A stretch of 64,000 nucleotides of DNA, from NCBI RefSeq assembly GCF_003001815.1, contig NZ_PVMZ01000017.1, positions 62,001 through 126,000 on the forward strand, in the 5' to 3' direction. Shown piece by piece: positions 41,178-48,860 of the stretch (the first letter of the stretch is position 1; the number at the start of each line of letters is the position of its first letter). The DNA comes from Actinoplanes italicus. Lineage in GTDB: Bacteria; Actinomycetota; Actinomycetes; Mycobacteriales; Micromonosporaceae. The notes beneath the pieces are model-generated. The model saw only the letters and a list, made by a program, of their open reading frames with translations. It was not told the origin of the DNA and ran no database searches. Both the position numbers and the translations under genes were made by a program.

Positions 41178-42023
41178 ATGCAGAGCCGACGCATCGGTGA
41201 CGTACGGGTCAGCGCGATCGGACTCGGCGGCATGCCCATGTCGATCGAGGGACGCCCGGACGAGGACCGCTCGATCCGTACCATCCACGCCGCCCTGGAC
41301 GCCGGGATCACCCTGATCGACACCGCGGACGCCTACCACATCGGCGCGGACGAGGCCGGGCACAACGAGTCGCTGATCGCCCGCGCGCTGGCCGCCTACG
41401 GCGGTGACACCTCCGGCGTGCTGGTCGCCACCAAGGGCGGCCACCTGCGGCCCGGCGACGGCAGCTGGACCGTCGACGGCTCGCCCGACTACCTCAAGCA
41501 GGCCTGCGAGGCCTCACTGAAGCGGCTCGGCGTCGACGCCATCGGCCTCTACCAGCACCACCGGCCCGATCCGCGGGTGCCGTACGCGGACTCGATCGGC
41601 GCGATCCGCGACCTGCTGGACGCCGGGAAGATCCGGCTGGCCGGCATCTCCAACGCGAACCCGCAGCAGATCCGCGAGGCGCAGGAGATCCTTGGTGGGC
41701 GACTGGTGTCGGTGCAGAACCAGTTCTCGCCCGAGTTCCGGTCCTCGGAACCCGAGCTGGAGCTCTGCACCGAGCTGGGCATCGCCTTCCTGCCCTGGTC
41801 GCCGCTGGGTGGCATTCAGGCGGCCGGCTCGCTGGGCGGCTCCTTCGCCCGCGTCGCCGGGAGGTACGGCGTGAGCCCGCAGCGCGTCTGTCTGGCCTGG
41901 CACCTGGCCAAGTCGCCGGTGTCGATCCCGATCCCCGGTGCGAGCCGCCCGGAGACGATCACCGACTCGGCCGCCGCCGACACGCTCGAACTGACCGCCG
42001 AGGACCTGGCCGAACTCCCGTAA
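41178..42023 (+). CDS. Aldo/keto reductase
   Basis: 281 residues of the AKR barrel: RRIGDVRVSAIGLGGMPMS, catalytic DTADAYHIG (Asp/Tyr), LVATKGGH (Lys) and IGLYQHHRPDP (His), with the cofactor segment IPIPGASRPETITDSAAA. It should reduce carbonyls with NADPH. AGGAGGA precedes ATG 41178. A second reductase gene starts 12 bp downstream, so they form an operon. Confidence 0.9.
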   Translation: MQSRRIGDVRVSAIGLGGMPMSIEGRPDEDRSIRTIHAALDAGITLIDTADAYHIGADEAGHNESLIARALAAYGGDTSGVLVATKGGHLRPGDGSWTVDGSPDYLKQACEASLKRLGVDAIGLYQHHRPDPRVPYADSIGAIRDLLDAGKIRLAGISNANPQQIREAQEILGGRLVSVQNQFSPEFRSSEPELELCTELGIAFLPWSPLGGIQAAGSLGGSFARVAGRYGVSPQRVCLAWHLAKSPVSIPIPGASRPETITDSAAADTLELTAEDLAELP

Positions 42024-42035
42024 GAAGGTAACGAC

Positions 42036-43025
42036 ATGGAATACCGCCGGAGCGGGCGCAGTGGTCTGCTGCTGCCCGCGATCTCCCTCGGCCTCTGGCA
42101 CAACTTCGGCGACGACAAGCCGCTCGAAACCCAGCGGGCCATCCTGCGCCGGGCCTTCGACCTGGGCATCACCCACTTCGATCTGGCCAACAACTACGGT
42201 CCGCCGTACGGCTCCGCGGAGGAGAACTTCGGCCGGGTCCTCGCCACGGACTTCCGGCGGCACCGTGACGAGATGGTCATCTCGACCAAGGCCGGATACG
42301 ACATGTGGCCCGGCCCGTACGGCGACTGGGGCTCCCGCAAGTACCTGACGGCGTCGCTGGACCAGTCGCTGAAGCGGATGGGCGTGGACTACGTCGACAT
42401 CTTCTACTCGCACCGCGCGGACCCGGAGACGCCGCTCGAGGAGACGATGGGCGCCCTCGACGCCGCCGTGCGGGCGGGCAAGGCGCTCTACGTGGGCATC
42501 TCGTCCTACTCGCCGGAGCGGACCGCCGCGGCCGCGGCGATCCTGCGTGACCTGGGCACGCCGCTGCTCATCCACCAGCCGTCCTACTCGATGCTGAACC
42601 GCTGGATCGAGGACGGCCTGCTCGGCACTCTCGAGCAGGTGGGCTCCGGCTGCATCGCGTTCTCGCCGCTCGCGCAGGGCATGCTCACCGACCGCTACCT
42701 CAAGGGCGTGCCGGAGGACTCGCGGGCCGGCGCGGACAAGTCGCTGAGCACCGACCTGCTCAGCGACGAGAACCTGGAGAAGATCCGGGCGCTGGACGCG
42801 ATCGCCGGGCGCCGTGGTCAGAGCCTGGCGCAGATGGCGGTCGCCTGGGTGCTGCGCGACCCGCGGATGACCTCCACGGTGCTGGGCGCCAGCAGCGTCG
42901 CGCAGCTGGAGACCAACGTCGCGGCACTGGACAACCTGTCGTTCTCCGCCGACGAACTGGCCGAGATCGACAAGTACGCCACCGAGTCAGGCATCAACCT
43001 GTGGGCGAACTCCAGCAGCCAGTGA
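42036..43025 (+). CDS. Aldo/keto reductase, YghZ-like (L-glyceraldehyde 3-phosphate reductase type)
   Basis: 329 residues. The sequence LPAISLGLWHNFGD, HFDLANNYGPPYGSAEENFGRVLATDF and EMVISTKAGYDMWPGPYGDWGSRKYL is characteristic of the AKR14/YghZ subgroup, which detoxifies L-glyceraldehyde 3-phosphate or methylglyoxal. Catalytic Asp, Tyr, Lys and His are all present. GAAGGTAACG lies before ATG 42036. The 3' end overlaps the convergent kinase gene by 39 bp. Confidence 0.88.
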   Translation: MEYRRSGRSGLLLPAISLGLWHNFGDDKPLETQRAILRRAFDLGITHFDLANNYGPPYGSAEENFGRVLATDFRRHRDEMVISTKAGYDMWPGPYGDWGSRKYLTASLDQSLKRMGVDYVDIFYSHRADPETPLEETMGALDAAVRAGKALYVGISSYSPERTAAAAAILRDLGTPLLIHQPSYSMLNRWIEDGLLGTLEQVGSGCIAFSPLAQGMLTDRYLKGVPEDSRAGADKSLSTDLLSDENLEKIRALDAIAGRRGQSLAQMAVAWVLRDPRMTSTVLGASSVAQLETNVAALDNLSFSADELAEIDKYATESGINLWANSSSQ

Positions 43026-44975
43026 CAGGCACGGCAGCGTGAAGGTGAAGCAGGAACCACCACCGGGGTCGTCGGCCGCGGTGATGGTTCCGCCGTGCCG
43101 CTCGACGATGCGTTTGCAGATCGTCAGGCCCAGCCCGGTGCCGATGTAGCCACCGCCGAGATGGGCGCGGTGAAGGTTGTCGAAGATCGCCTCGTGCTGA
43201 CCCTCGGGGATGCCGATGCCGTTGTCGACGATCCGCACGGTGACCATCGCCCCGTCCGTCTCGGCGGTGATCCGCAGGTACGGCTGCACGCCCGGCGCCG
43301 TGTACTTGATCGCGTTGCCGATCAGGTTGTCCAGCAGCTGCCGGACCAGCACCGGGTCCGCCCGGACCGGGGCCAGCGGGCCGATGTCGAACCGGGGTGC
43401 CGGGGCACCGCACGCCACGGCCGCGTCGGCGCGGGTCAGGGCGATGTCGGCGACCATCTCGGCCAGGTCCAGCGGGGCCGGGGCGACCATCGCCTCCCGC
43501 GCGGTGGCGTACGACAGCAGGCCGTCGATCAGGCCCCGCATCCGCGCCGAGGACCGGGTCACCCGGGCGAGGTCGGCGTGCGCCTCACCGACGTTCGGAT
43601 GATCCGGTACGCCTTCCAGCGACTCCATGGCCGCGTGCGTCCACCCCTCCACGCTGGTCAGCGGATTGAGCAGGTCGTGGGCGACCACCCCGGCGAAGCT
43701 GGTCAGCTCGTCGCGGTGCCGCCGTTCCGCGGTCACGTCGTGCAACAGCACCACCGTGCTGTGCGTGCCGTCGGGGTGTGCCAGCGCGGTGGCGGTCAGC
43801 CGGAGGACTCGGCTCTCCGTGTCGCCGGGGCGGCGCACCATGAGATCGGACGTACCGGCCGGCGCCCCCAGCTGAGAAAGTTCCTTCTCGGTGAGCAGGC
43901 CGGCGACGGCCGGGTTCCGCAGGGTCACCCGGTTGTCCGGGCCGATCACGGCGAGCCCGTCAGCCATCGAGTCGATGATCGCGGTCAGCAGGTCGGCGTG
44001 GTGTTTGACCTGCTCCTTCTCCTGGGCGAGCGCGATCAGCAACGCCTGCCGCTCCTCCCGGCCCAGCGCCAGGGCGAGGCCGACCAGCGCGACCAGGGTG
44101 ACGAAGAGCTGCACCACGACCGCCTGCTGGGCGACGTCACCGACCTTGGCGAACGGCCCGTTCCCGGCGAGGGTGTATCGCAGCGTCACGACGCTGACCA
44201 CCAGGTTGTTGAGGATCACCCACGGCGTGCTGAGCCGTACCCCGACCAGGACGGTGATGGCGAGCAGGGCGAACGACATCGGGAAACGCTGCTCGTATGC
44301 GAACACGACCACGTGGCCGGTGACGCTCAGAGCGCAGATCCCGGCGATCTCGGCCATCCTCCGGCGCGGCACCGGGGCACGACGACGCCACCAGCCGCCG
44401 ATCGACCGGTGGCCGTCGGGGAGCCGGTCCAGAGCGGCACCCACGCAGATCCCGGCCGACCCGACGATCAGGATGCTGGCGGTGTGCCGGGCCAGCGACA
44501 TGGCCGTGACGGCCGCCGGCAGCGAGCCGGTGGCCAGCCATCGGCCCACCAGCCCGAAGGCACACGCGGCGATCGTCGCCACGAGGCCGGCTCTCAGCAG
44601 GGCCCACAGATCCCGCGGGGAGCGTAGTGACTCGTCGCCGCCGGCGCCCCACAGGTGCGGGGCCCATCGGCGCAGCAACCGCAGGAACGTCAGGACCTGG
44701 ATCAGGCCGACCAGCCCGGCGACGACGCCGACCGCCGCACTGGTCCCGGTACGCCAGTTGACGGTGCCCAGGATCAGTGTCAGCAGCAGCATGTCGAGGC
44801 GGCGGGTCGGCGCGCGGAGGTGGGCGCAGAACCAGACCACGGCCACCCCGGCGGCCGGCCAGGCCAGGTTGTGGTTGCCCACCACGACGAGGCGCCGCCC
44901 CGCGTAGCACGCGGCGGCGTAGACGAGGGCGAAGCATACGGTCCGGGTCAGGGATCTCCGGTAGCCGGCATTCAC
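42987..44975 (-). CDS. MASE1-like membrane PAS histidine kinase
   Basis: 662 residues. The N-terminal 300 residues hold eight or so transmembrane helices with the MASE1-like phrase NHNLAWPAAGVAVVWFCAHLRAPTRRLD. A coiled linker, a PAS-like domain (LLTAIIDSMADGLAVIGPDNRVTLRNPAVAGLL), HisKA (FAGVVAHDLLNPLTSVEGWTHAAMESL, His) and HATPase_c (NLIGNAIKY, DNGIGIPEG, GTGLGLTICKRIVERHGG) follow. No response regulator is adjacent, so it is an orphan kinase. GTG 44975 follows GGGAGGAAG. Confidence 0.85.
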   Translation of the reverse strand: MNAGYRRSLTRTVCFALVYAAACYAGRRLVVVGNHNLAWPAAGVAVVWFCAHLRAPTRRLDMLLLTLILGTVNWRTGTSAAVGVVAGLVGLIQVLTFLRLLRRWAPHLWGAGGDESLRSPRDLWALLRAGLVATIAACAFGLVGRWLATGSLPAAVTAMSLARHTASILIVGSAGICVGAALDRLPDGHRSIGGWWRRRAPVPRRRMAEIAGICALSVTGHVVVFAYEQRFPMSFALLAITVLVGVRLSTPWVILNNLVVSVVTLRYTLAGNGPFAKVGDVAQQAVVVQLFVTLVALVGLALALGREERQALLIALAQEKEQVKHHADLLTAIIDSMADGLAVIGPDNRVTLRNPAVAGLLTEKELSQLGAPAGTSDLMVRRPGDTESRVLRLTATALAHPDGTHSTVVLLHDVTAERRHRDELTSFAGVVAHDLLNPLTSVEGWTHAAMESLEGVPDHPNVGEAHADLARVTRSSARMRGLIDGLLSYATAREAMVAPAPLDLAEMVADIALTRADAAVACGAPAPRFDIGPLAPVRADPVLVRQLLDNLIGNAIKYTAPGVQPYLRITAETDGAMVTVRIVDNGIGIPEGQHEAIFDNLHRAHLGGGYIGTGLGLTICKRIVERHGGTITAADDPGGGSCFTFTLPCLSLAAGVRPQVDA

Positions 44976-45037
44976 CGCTTCCTCCCGCGAAGACGGTCCA
45001 CCTCTGCCTATCGGCGGATCCCTGCCGATGCTGAGGG

Positions 45038-46543
45038 TCAGGCCACGGCGACCGTCGTCCAGGAGACCGGAGGCAGCGTGACCGTCAGGACGCCGTCGTC
45101 GAGCCGGGCGGTGTCGTTGGTCCGCGGGGCGACCCGGTCCGGTTCGGTCAGGCTGTTGACCGCGTACGGGTCGTCGTCCCAGATGCCGGTCGCGGAGGCC
45201 GAGGTGAGGCCGGCGAAGGCGCGCAGGTCGACGGTCACGGTGGTCGGTGCCGTGGTGTCGCGGTTCTGCAGGAACAGCTGGACCGTGCCGCCGTCGGTGG
45301 TGGCGGCCGCGGCCACGACCGGCACCTCGCCGTACCGGGCGGTCGTGACGGTGCCGGCGTCGAGGGTGACCGCGAGGGCCGTACCGCGGGCGGCCTTGGA
45401 AGTGAGGGAGAACGGGAAGAAGGTGGTCTGCCGCCACGCCGGGCCGCCGGGCTCGGTCATGATCGGCGCGATGACGTTGACCAGCTGCGCGAGCGACGCC
45501 GAGGTGACCCGGTCGGCGTGGTTGAGCAGCGAGATGAGCAGGCCGCCCACGGTGACCGCGTCGGCGACCGAGTAGACGTCCTCGAGCAGGCGCGGCGCGA
45601 CCGGCCAGTCGTCGATCGTGTGGGTGCCCTCCTGAGCGTTCCAGCGGCTCATGTACCAGACGTTCCACTCGTCGAAGGAGATCTGGATGCGCTTGCCGGA
45701 GCGCTTCACCGCGCGTACGTGATCGGCGGTGGCCACGACTTCGTCGATGAAGGCGTCCATGTCGACGCCGGAGGCGAGGAAACTCGCCAGGTCGCCGTCG
45801 GTCTCCTGGTAGTAGGCGTGGCAGGAGATGTAGTCGACGTCGTCGTACGTGTGTTCGAGGACTGTGCGCTCCCACGAGCCGAACGTGGGCATGCCGCGGC
45901 CGGACGAGCCGCACACCACGAGCTGCAGCCGGTTGTCGACCAGTCGCATCGCCTTGGCGACCTGCGAGGCGAGCTTGCCGTAGTCGCCGGCGTCGCGGTG
46001 CCCGACCTGCCAGGGCCCGTCCATCTCGTTGCCCAGGCACCACATCCGCACCCCGAACGGCTCCTCGCGGCCGTTGGCCCGCCGCCGGTCTGCGCGGGCC
46101 GTCCCGGACGGCACGTTGGCGTACTCGACGAGCTCGAGGGCCTCCTGCAGGCCGCGGGTGCCGAGGTTGACGGCCAGCATCAGCTCGCTGCCGACCAGGT
46201 CGAGCCACTCCTGGAACTCGTGCAGGCCCACCAGGTTGGTCTCGGTGGAGTGCCAGGCCAGGTCGAGCCGCCGGGGCCGTTCGGCGACCGGCCCGACGCC
46301 GTCCTCCCACCGGTAGGCGGACACGAAGTTGCCGCCCGGATAGCGGATCGCGGTGACGCCCAGCTCCTTGACCAGCTCGATGACGTCCCGCCGGAACCCG
46401 TCCGGCCCGGCCGTGGGATGCCCCGGCTCGTGGATGCCGTCGTAGATGTGCCGCCCCAGATGCTCGACGAAGCCGCCGAACAGCCGCCGGTCGACGTCCC
46501 CGACACGAAACGCCGGATGCAGGGTCAGGTGGGCGCGGGTCAC
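45038..46543 (-). CDS. GH51 alpha-L-arabinofuranosidase
   Basis: 501 residues without signal peptide, hence cytoplasmic. Conserved start LHPAFRVGDVDRRLFGGFVEHLGRHIYDGIHEPGHPT; acid/base Glu in WCLGNEMDGPWQ and nucleophile Glu in ISFDEWNVWYM; a C-terminal beta-sandwich closes it. It removes arabinose from arabino-oligosaccharides and arabinoxylan fragments. GTG 46543 is preferred because GGGAGG is 4 bp upstream and it gives the family's usual length; ATG 46585 would add 14 residues and leave no room for a promoter before the divergent peroxiredoxin gene. Confidence 0.88.
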   Translation of the reverse strand: MTRAHLTLHPAFRVGDVDRRLFGGFVEHLGRHIYDGIHEPGHPTAGPDGFRRDVIELVKELGVTAIRYPGGNFVSAYRWEDGVGPVAERPRRLDLAWHSTETNLVGLHEFQEWLDLVGSELMLAVNLGTRGLQEALELVEYANVPSGTARADRRRANGREEPFGVRMWCLGNEMDGPWQVGHRDAGDYGKLASQVAKAMRLVDNRLQLVVCGSSGRGMPTFGSWERTVLEHTYDDVDYISCHAYYQETDGDLASFLASGVDMDAFIDEVVATADHVRAVKRSGKRIQISFDEWNVWYMSRWNAQEGTHTIDDWPVAPRLLEDVYSVADAVTVGGLLISLLNHADRVTSASLAQLVNVIAPIMTEPGGPAWRQTTFFPFSLTSKAARGTALAVTLDAGTVTTARYGEVPVVAAAATTDGGTVQLFLQNRDTTAPTTVTVDLRAFAGLTSASATGIWDDDPYAVNSLTEPDRVAPRTNDTARLDDGVLTVTLPPVSWTTVAVA

Positions 46544-46606
46544 GGAGCCTCCCGGGGCGTAAGCCTTGATCTTGATGTGATCCATCGTGAACGTACACTC
46601 GGTCGG

Positions 46607-47077
46607 GTGAGCATCGGTAAGGGTGACATCGCGCCCGACTTCGCACTGCCCGACCAGCACGGCGTCACCCGGCGGCTGACCGGGTTGCTGGCGGACGGGC
46701 CGGTCGTCCTGTTCTTCTATCCCGGCGCCATGACCAAGGGGTGTACGGCGGAGGCCTGCCACTTCCGTGACCTTGCCGCGGAGTACCGCGCGGCCGGTGT
46801 GCAGCGTGTCGGCATCAGCCGGGACCCGGTGGAGAAGCAGAAGCTGTTCGCCGAGACGTACACGTTCGACTATCCGCTGCTGTCCGATCCGGACTCGGTC
46901 ACGATCGCGGCGTACGGTGTGAAGCGCAAGCTGAACCTCGGTCCGCTGAGCACCAAGCGGATGACCTTCGTGATCGGCACCGACCAGCGGATCCTCGACG
47001 TGATCCACAGCGAGCTGGACATGAACCAGCACGCTGCCCAGGCCCTCAGCGTCGCGGCGGCCGCAGGCCCTCGATAA
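46607..47077 (+). CDS. Peroxiredoxin (BCP/AhpC-TSA type)
   Basis: 156 residues: GDIAPDFALPDQHGVTRRL, then VVLFFYPGAMTKGCTAEACHFRD with peroxidatic Cys and a second Cys five residues later (the BCP CxxxxC arrangement), and GISRDPVEKQKLFAETYTFDYPLLSDPD. It reduces hydroperoxides using thioredoxin. GTG 46607. The 3' end overlaps the convergent TetR gene by 32 bp. Confidence 0.9.
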   Translation: MSIGKGDIAPDFALPDQHGVTRRLTGLLADGPVVLFFYPGAMTKGCTAEACHFRDLAAEYRAAGVQRVGISRDPVEKQKLFAETYTFDYPLLSDPDSVTIAAYGVKRKLNLGPLSTKRMTFVIGTDQRILDVIHSELDMNQHAAQALSVAAAAGPR

Positions 47078-47606
47078 GGAAGCCCACCATCCGGCGGGCG
47101 TCGTAGCGGGGGTCGCCGCGATCGCCGATGCACAGGTTGCCGACGCCCCGCATCAGTTCCAGCGCGCCCACGCCGGGCCGGATCTCGCCGGCCCCGGCGG
47201 CCGCTTCGAGCAGGCGGGCGCAGACCGGTAGCAGCCGTTCCAGGAACAGGCCGTGCAGCCGCTCGAACGCGGCGTCGTCGGAGTGCAGCGCCTCCGCCAG
47301 GCCGTGCTTGGTGACCAGGAAGTCCACGAACAGGTCGATCCACGCGGCCAGGGCCAGATGTGGTGTGGCGCTGGTCGCGAGCAGTTCCGGTCCGGCGTCG
47401 GCGCACGCCTCGATCTGGTGGTGGTACACCGCCACGATCAGGTCGGAGCGGGTCGGGAAGTGCCGGTAGATGGTGCCCACGCCCACACCGGCCCGGGTCG
47501 CGATGTCACGTACCGGCACGTTGACGCCGGACTCGATGAAGGCCGCGGCCGCGGCGTCCAGCAGCGTCTCCTGGTTGCGGCGCGCGTCGGCTCGTTTCTC
47601 CACCAC
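47046..47606 (-). CDS. TetR-family transcriptional regulator
   Basis: 186 residues. HTH: NQETLLDAAAAAFIESGVNVPVRDIATRAGVGVGTIYRHFPTRSDLIVAVY; the C-terminal ligand domain resembles the group with HLALAAWIDLFVDFLVTKHGLAEAL. It is divergent from an aldo/keto reductase 120 bp away. Two GGAAC palindromes in the gap are probable operators, so the reductase is the expected target. Confidence 0.9.
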   Translation of the reverse strand: MVEKRADARRNQETLLDAAAAAFIESGVNVPVRDIATRAGVGVGTIYRHFPTRSDLIVAVYHHQIEACADAGPELLATSATPHLALAAWIDLFVDFLVTKHGLAEALHSDDAAFERLHGLFLERLLPVCARLLEAAAGAGEIRPGVGALELMRGVGNLCIGDRGDPRYDARRMVGFLIEGLRPPRR

Positions 47607-47639
47607 TGAACTGTTACCCCCGTCACGCCGCTTGGTAAA

Positions 47640-47688
47640 CGGAACAGTGTTCCGTATGTTTGGTCCCGGAGGCGGAACGTTGTTCCGC
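47640..47688. promoter_or_regulatory. Two TetR operators before the aldo/keto reductase
   Basis: CGGAACAGTGTTCCG (47640-47654, 7-bp arms) and GCGGAACGTTGTTCCGC (47672-47688, 7-bp arms) share CGGAAC...GTTCCG half-sites and are centred 33 bp apart, about three helical turns. Confidence 0.6.
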
Positions 47689-47725
47689 TTGACTCCAGCA
47701 TGCCAGACACCCCGGAGGAACCACC

Positions 47726-48745
47726 ATGCAGTACCGCACTCTCGGCCGCACCGGCGTTCAGGTCAGCACCCTGGCGCTCGGCGCGATGAACTTCGGCGCC
47801 ATCGGCCGCACCACCCAGGACGAGGCCACCGCCATCGTCGACGCCGCCCTCGAGGCCGGCGTCAACCTGATCGACACCGCCGACATGTACGGCAACGGCG
47901 AGTCCGAGCAGATGGTCGGCAAGGCCATCGCGGGCCGCCGCGACGACATCGTGCTCGCCACCAAGGCCACCATGCCGATGGGCACCGAGCGCAACCACAG
48001 GGGCGGCTCCCGCCGCTGGGTCACCACCGCCCTCGACGACAGCCTGCGCCGCCTCGGCGTCGACCACGTCGACCTCTACCAGATGCACCGCTGGGACCCC
48101 GCGACCGCCGACGACGAGACCCTGTCCGCGCTCACCGATCTGCAGCGCGCCGGCAAGATCCGCTACTTCGGCTCGTCGACGTTCCCCGCCCACCGCATCG
48201 TGCAGGCGCAGTGGGCCGCGAGGGAACACCACCTCAGCCGGTACGTCACCGAGCAGCCCAGCTACTCGATGCTCCAGCGCGGCATCGAGGCCCACGTCCT
48301 GCCGGTCATCCAGGAGTACGGCATGGGCGTCCTCGCCTGGAGCCCGCTCGCCTCCGGCTGGCTCTCCGGCGCGATCCGGGCCGGACAGGAGTTCACCAGC
48401 CACCGTGCCGGCATCCTGCCGCAGCGCTTCGACCTGACCGACCCCGCCAACCGGGCCCGCCTCGACGCCGTCGAACAGCTCGTCAAGGTCGCCGGCGAGG
48501 CGGGCCTCACCCTCATCCAGCTGGCCCTCGGGTTCGTCACCGCGCACCCCGGCGTGACCGCCGCGCTCATCGGCCCGCGTACCCTCGGCCACCTGCGCTC
48601 GCAGCTCGACGCCGCCGACACGGTCCTGTCCGCCGATGTCCTGGACGCCGTCGACGCGATCGTGCCGCCCGGCACCGACCTGGCGCCCGGCGAAAAGTTC
48701 GACACGCCGCCTTCGCTGCTCGACGCCGCATTGCGCCGCCGTTGA
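47726..48745 (+). CDS. Aldo/keto reductase
   Basis: 339 residues: MQYRTLGRTGVQVSTLALGAMNFGAIG, catalytic LIDTADMYGNGESEQMVGKAI, IVLATKATMPMG, VDLYQMHRWDP, and ITEQPSY-like VTEQPSYSMLQRGIE before the cofactor segment TAALIGPRTLGHLRSQL. An NADPH-dependent carbonyl reductase of the AKR11/12 kind. GGAGGA precedes ATG 47726. Predicted to be repressed by the divergent TetR through two upstream palindromes. Confidence 0.9.
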   Translation: MQYRTLGRTGVQVSTLALGAMNFGAIGRTTQDEATAIVDAALEAGVNLIDTADMYGNGESEQMVGKAIAGRRDDIVLATKATMPMGTERNHRGGSRRWVTTALDDSLRRLGVDHVDLYQMHRWDPATADDETLSALTDLQRAGKIRYFGSSTFPAHRIVQAQWAAREHHLSRYVTEQPSYSMLQRGIEAHVLPVIQEYGMGVLAWSPLASGWLSGAIRAGQEFTSHRAGILPQRFDLTDPANRARLDAVEQLVKVAGEAGLTLIQLALGFVTAHPGVTAALIGPRTLGHLRSQLDAADTVLSADVLDAVDAIVPPGTDLAPGEKFDTPPSLLDAALRRR

Positions 48746-48860
48746 GACCATTGCCGGATGGGCTGGGAAAAGGCCTTTCGGCAGGGCTGTGACCTGCGGT
48801 TACGGGACAGTCGAATTTCAGCGCCGGGCAGCGGATCGTCCACATGCGAGATTCGAAATC

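Noticed and set aside
44976..46646. Apparent N-terminal extension of the MASE1 kinase through the GH51 gene
   Set aside because: The extension is an out-of-frame reading of the GH51 coding sequence; GTG 44975 with GGGAGGAAG gives a complete kinase.
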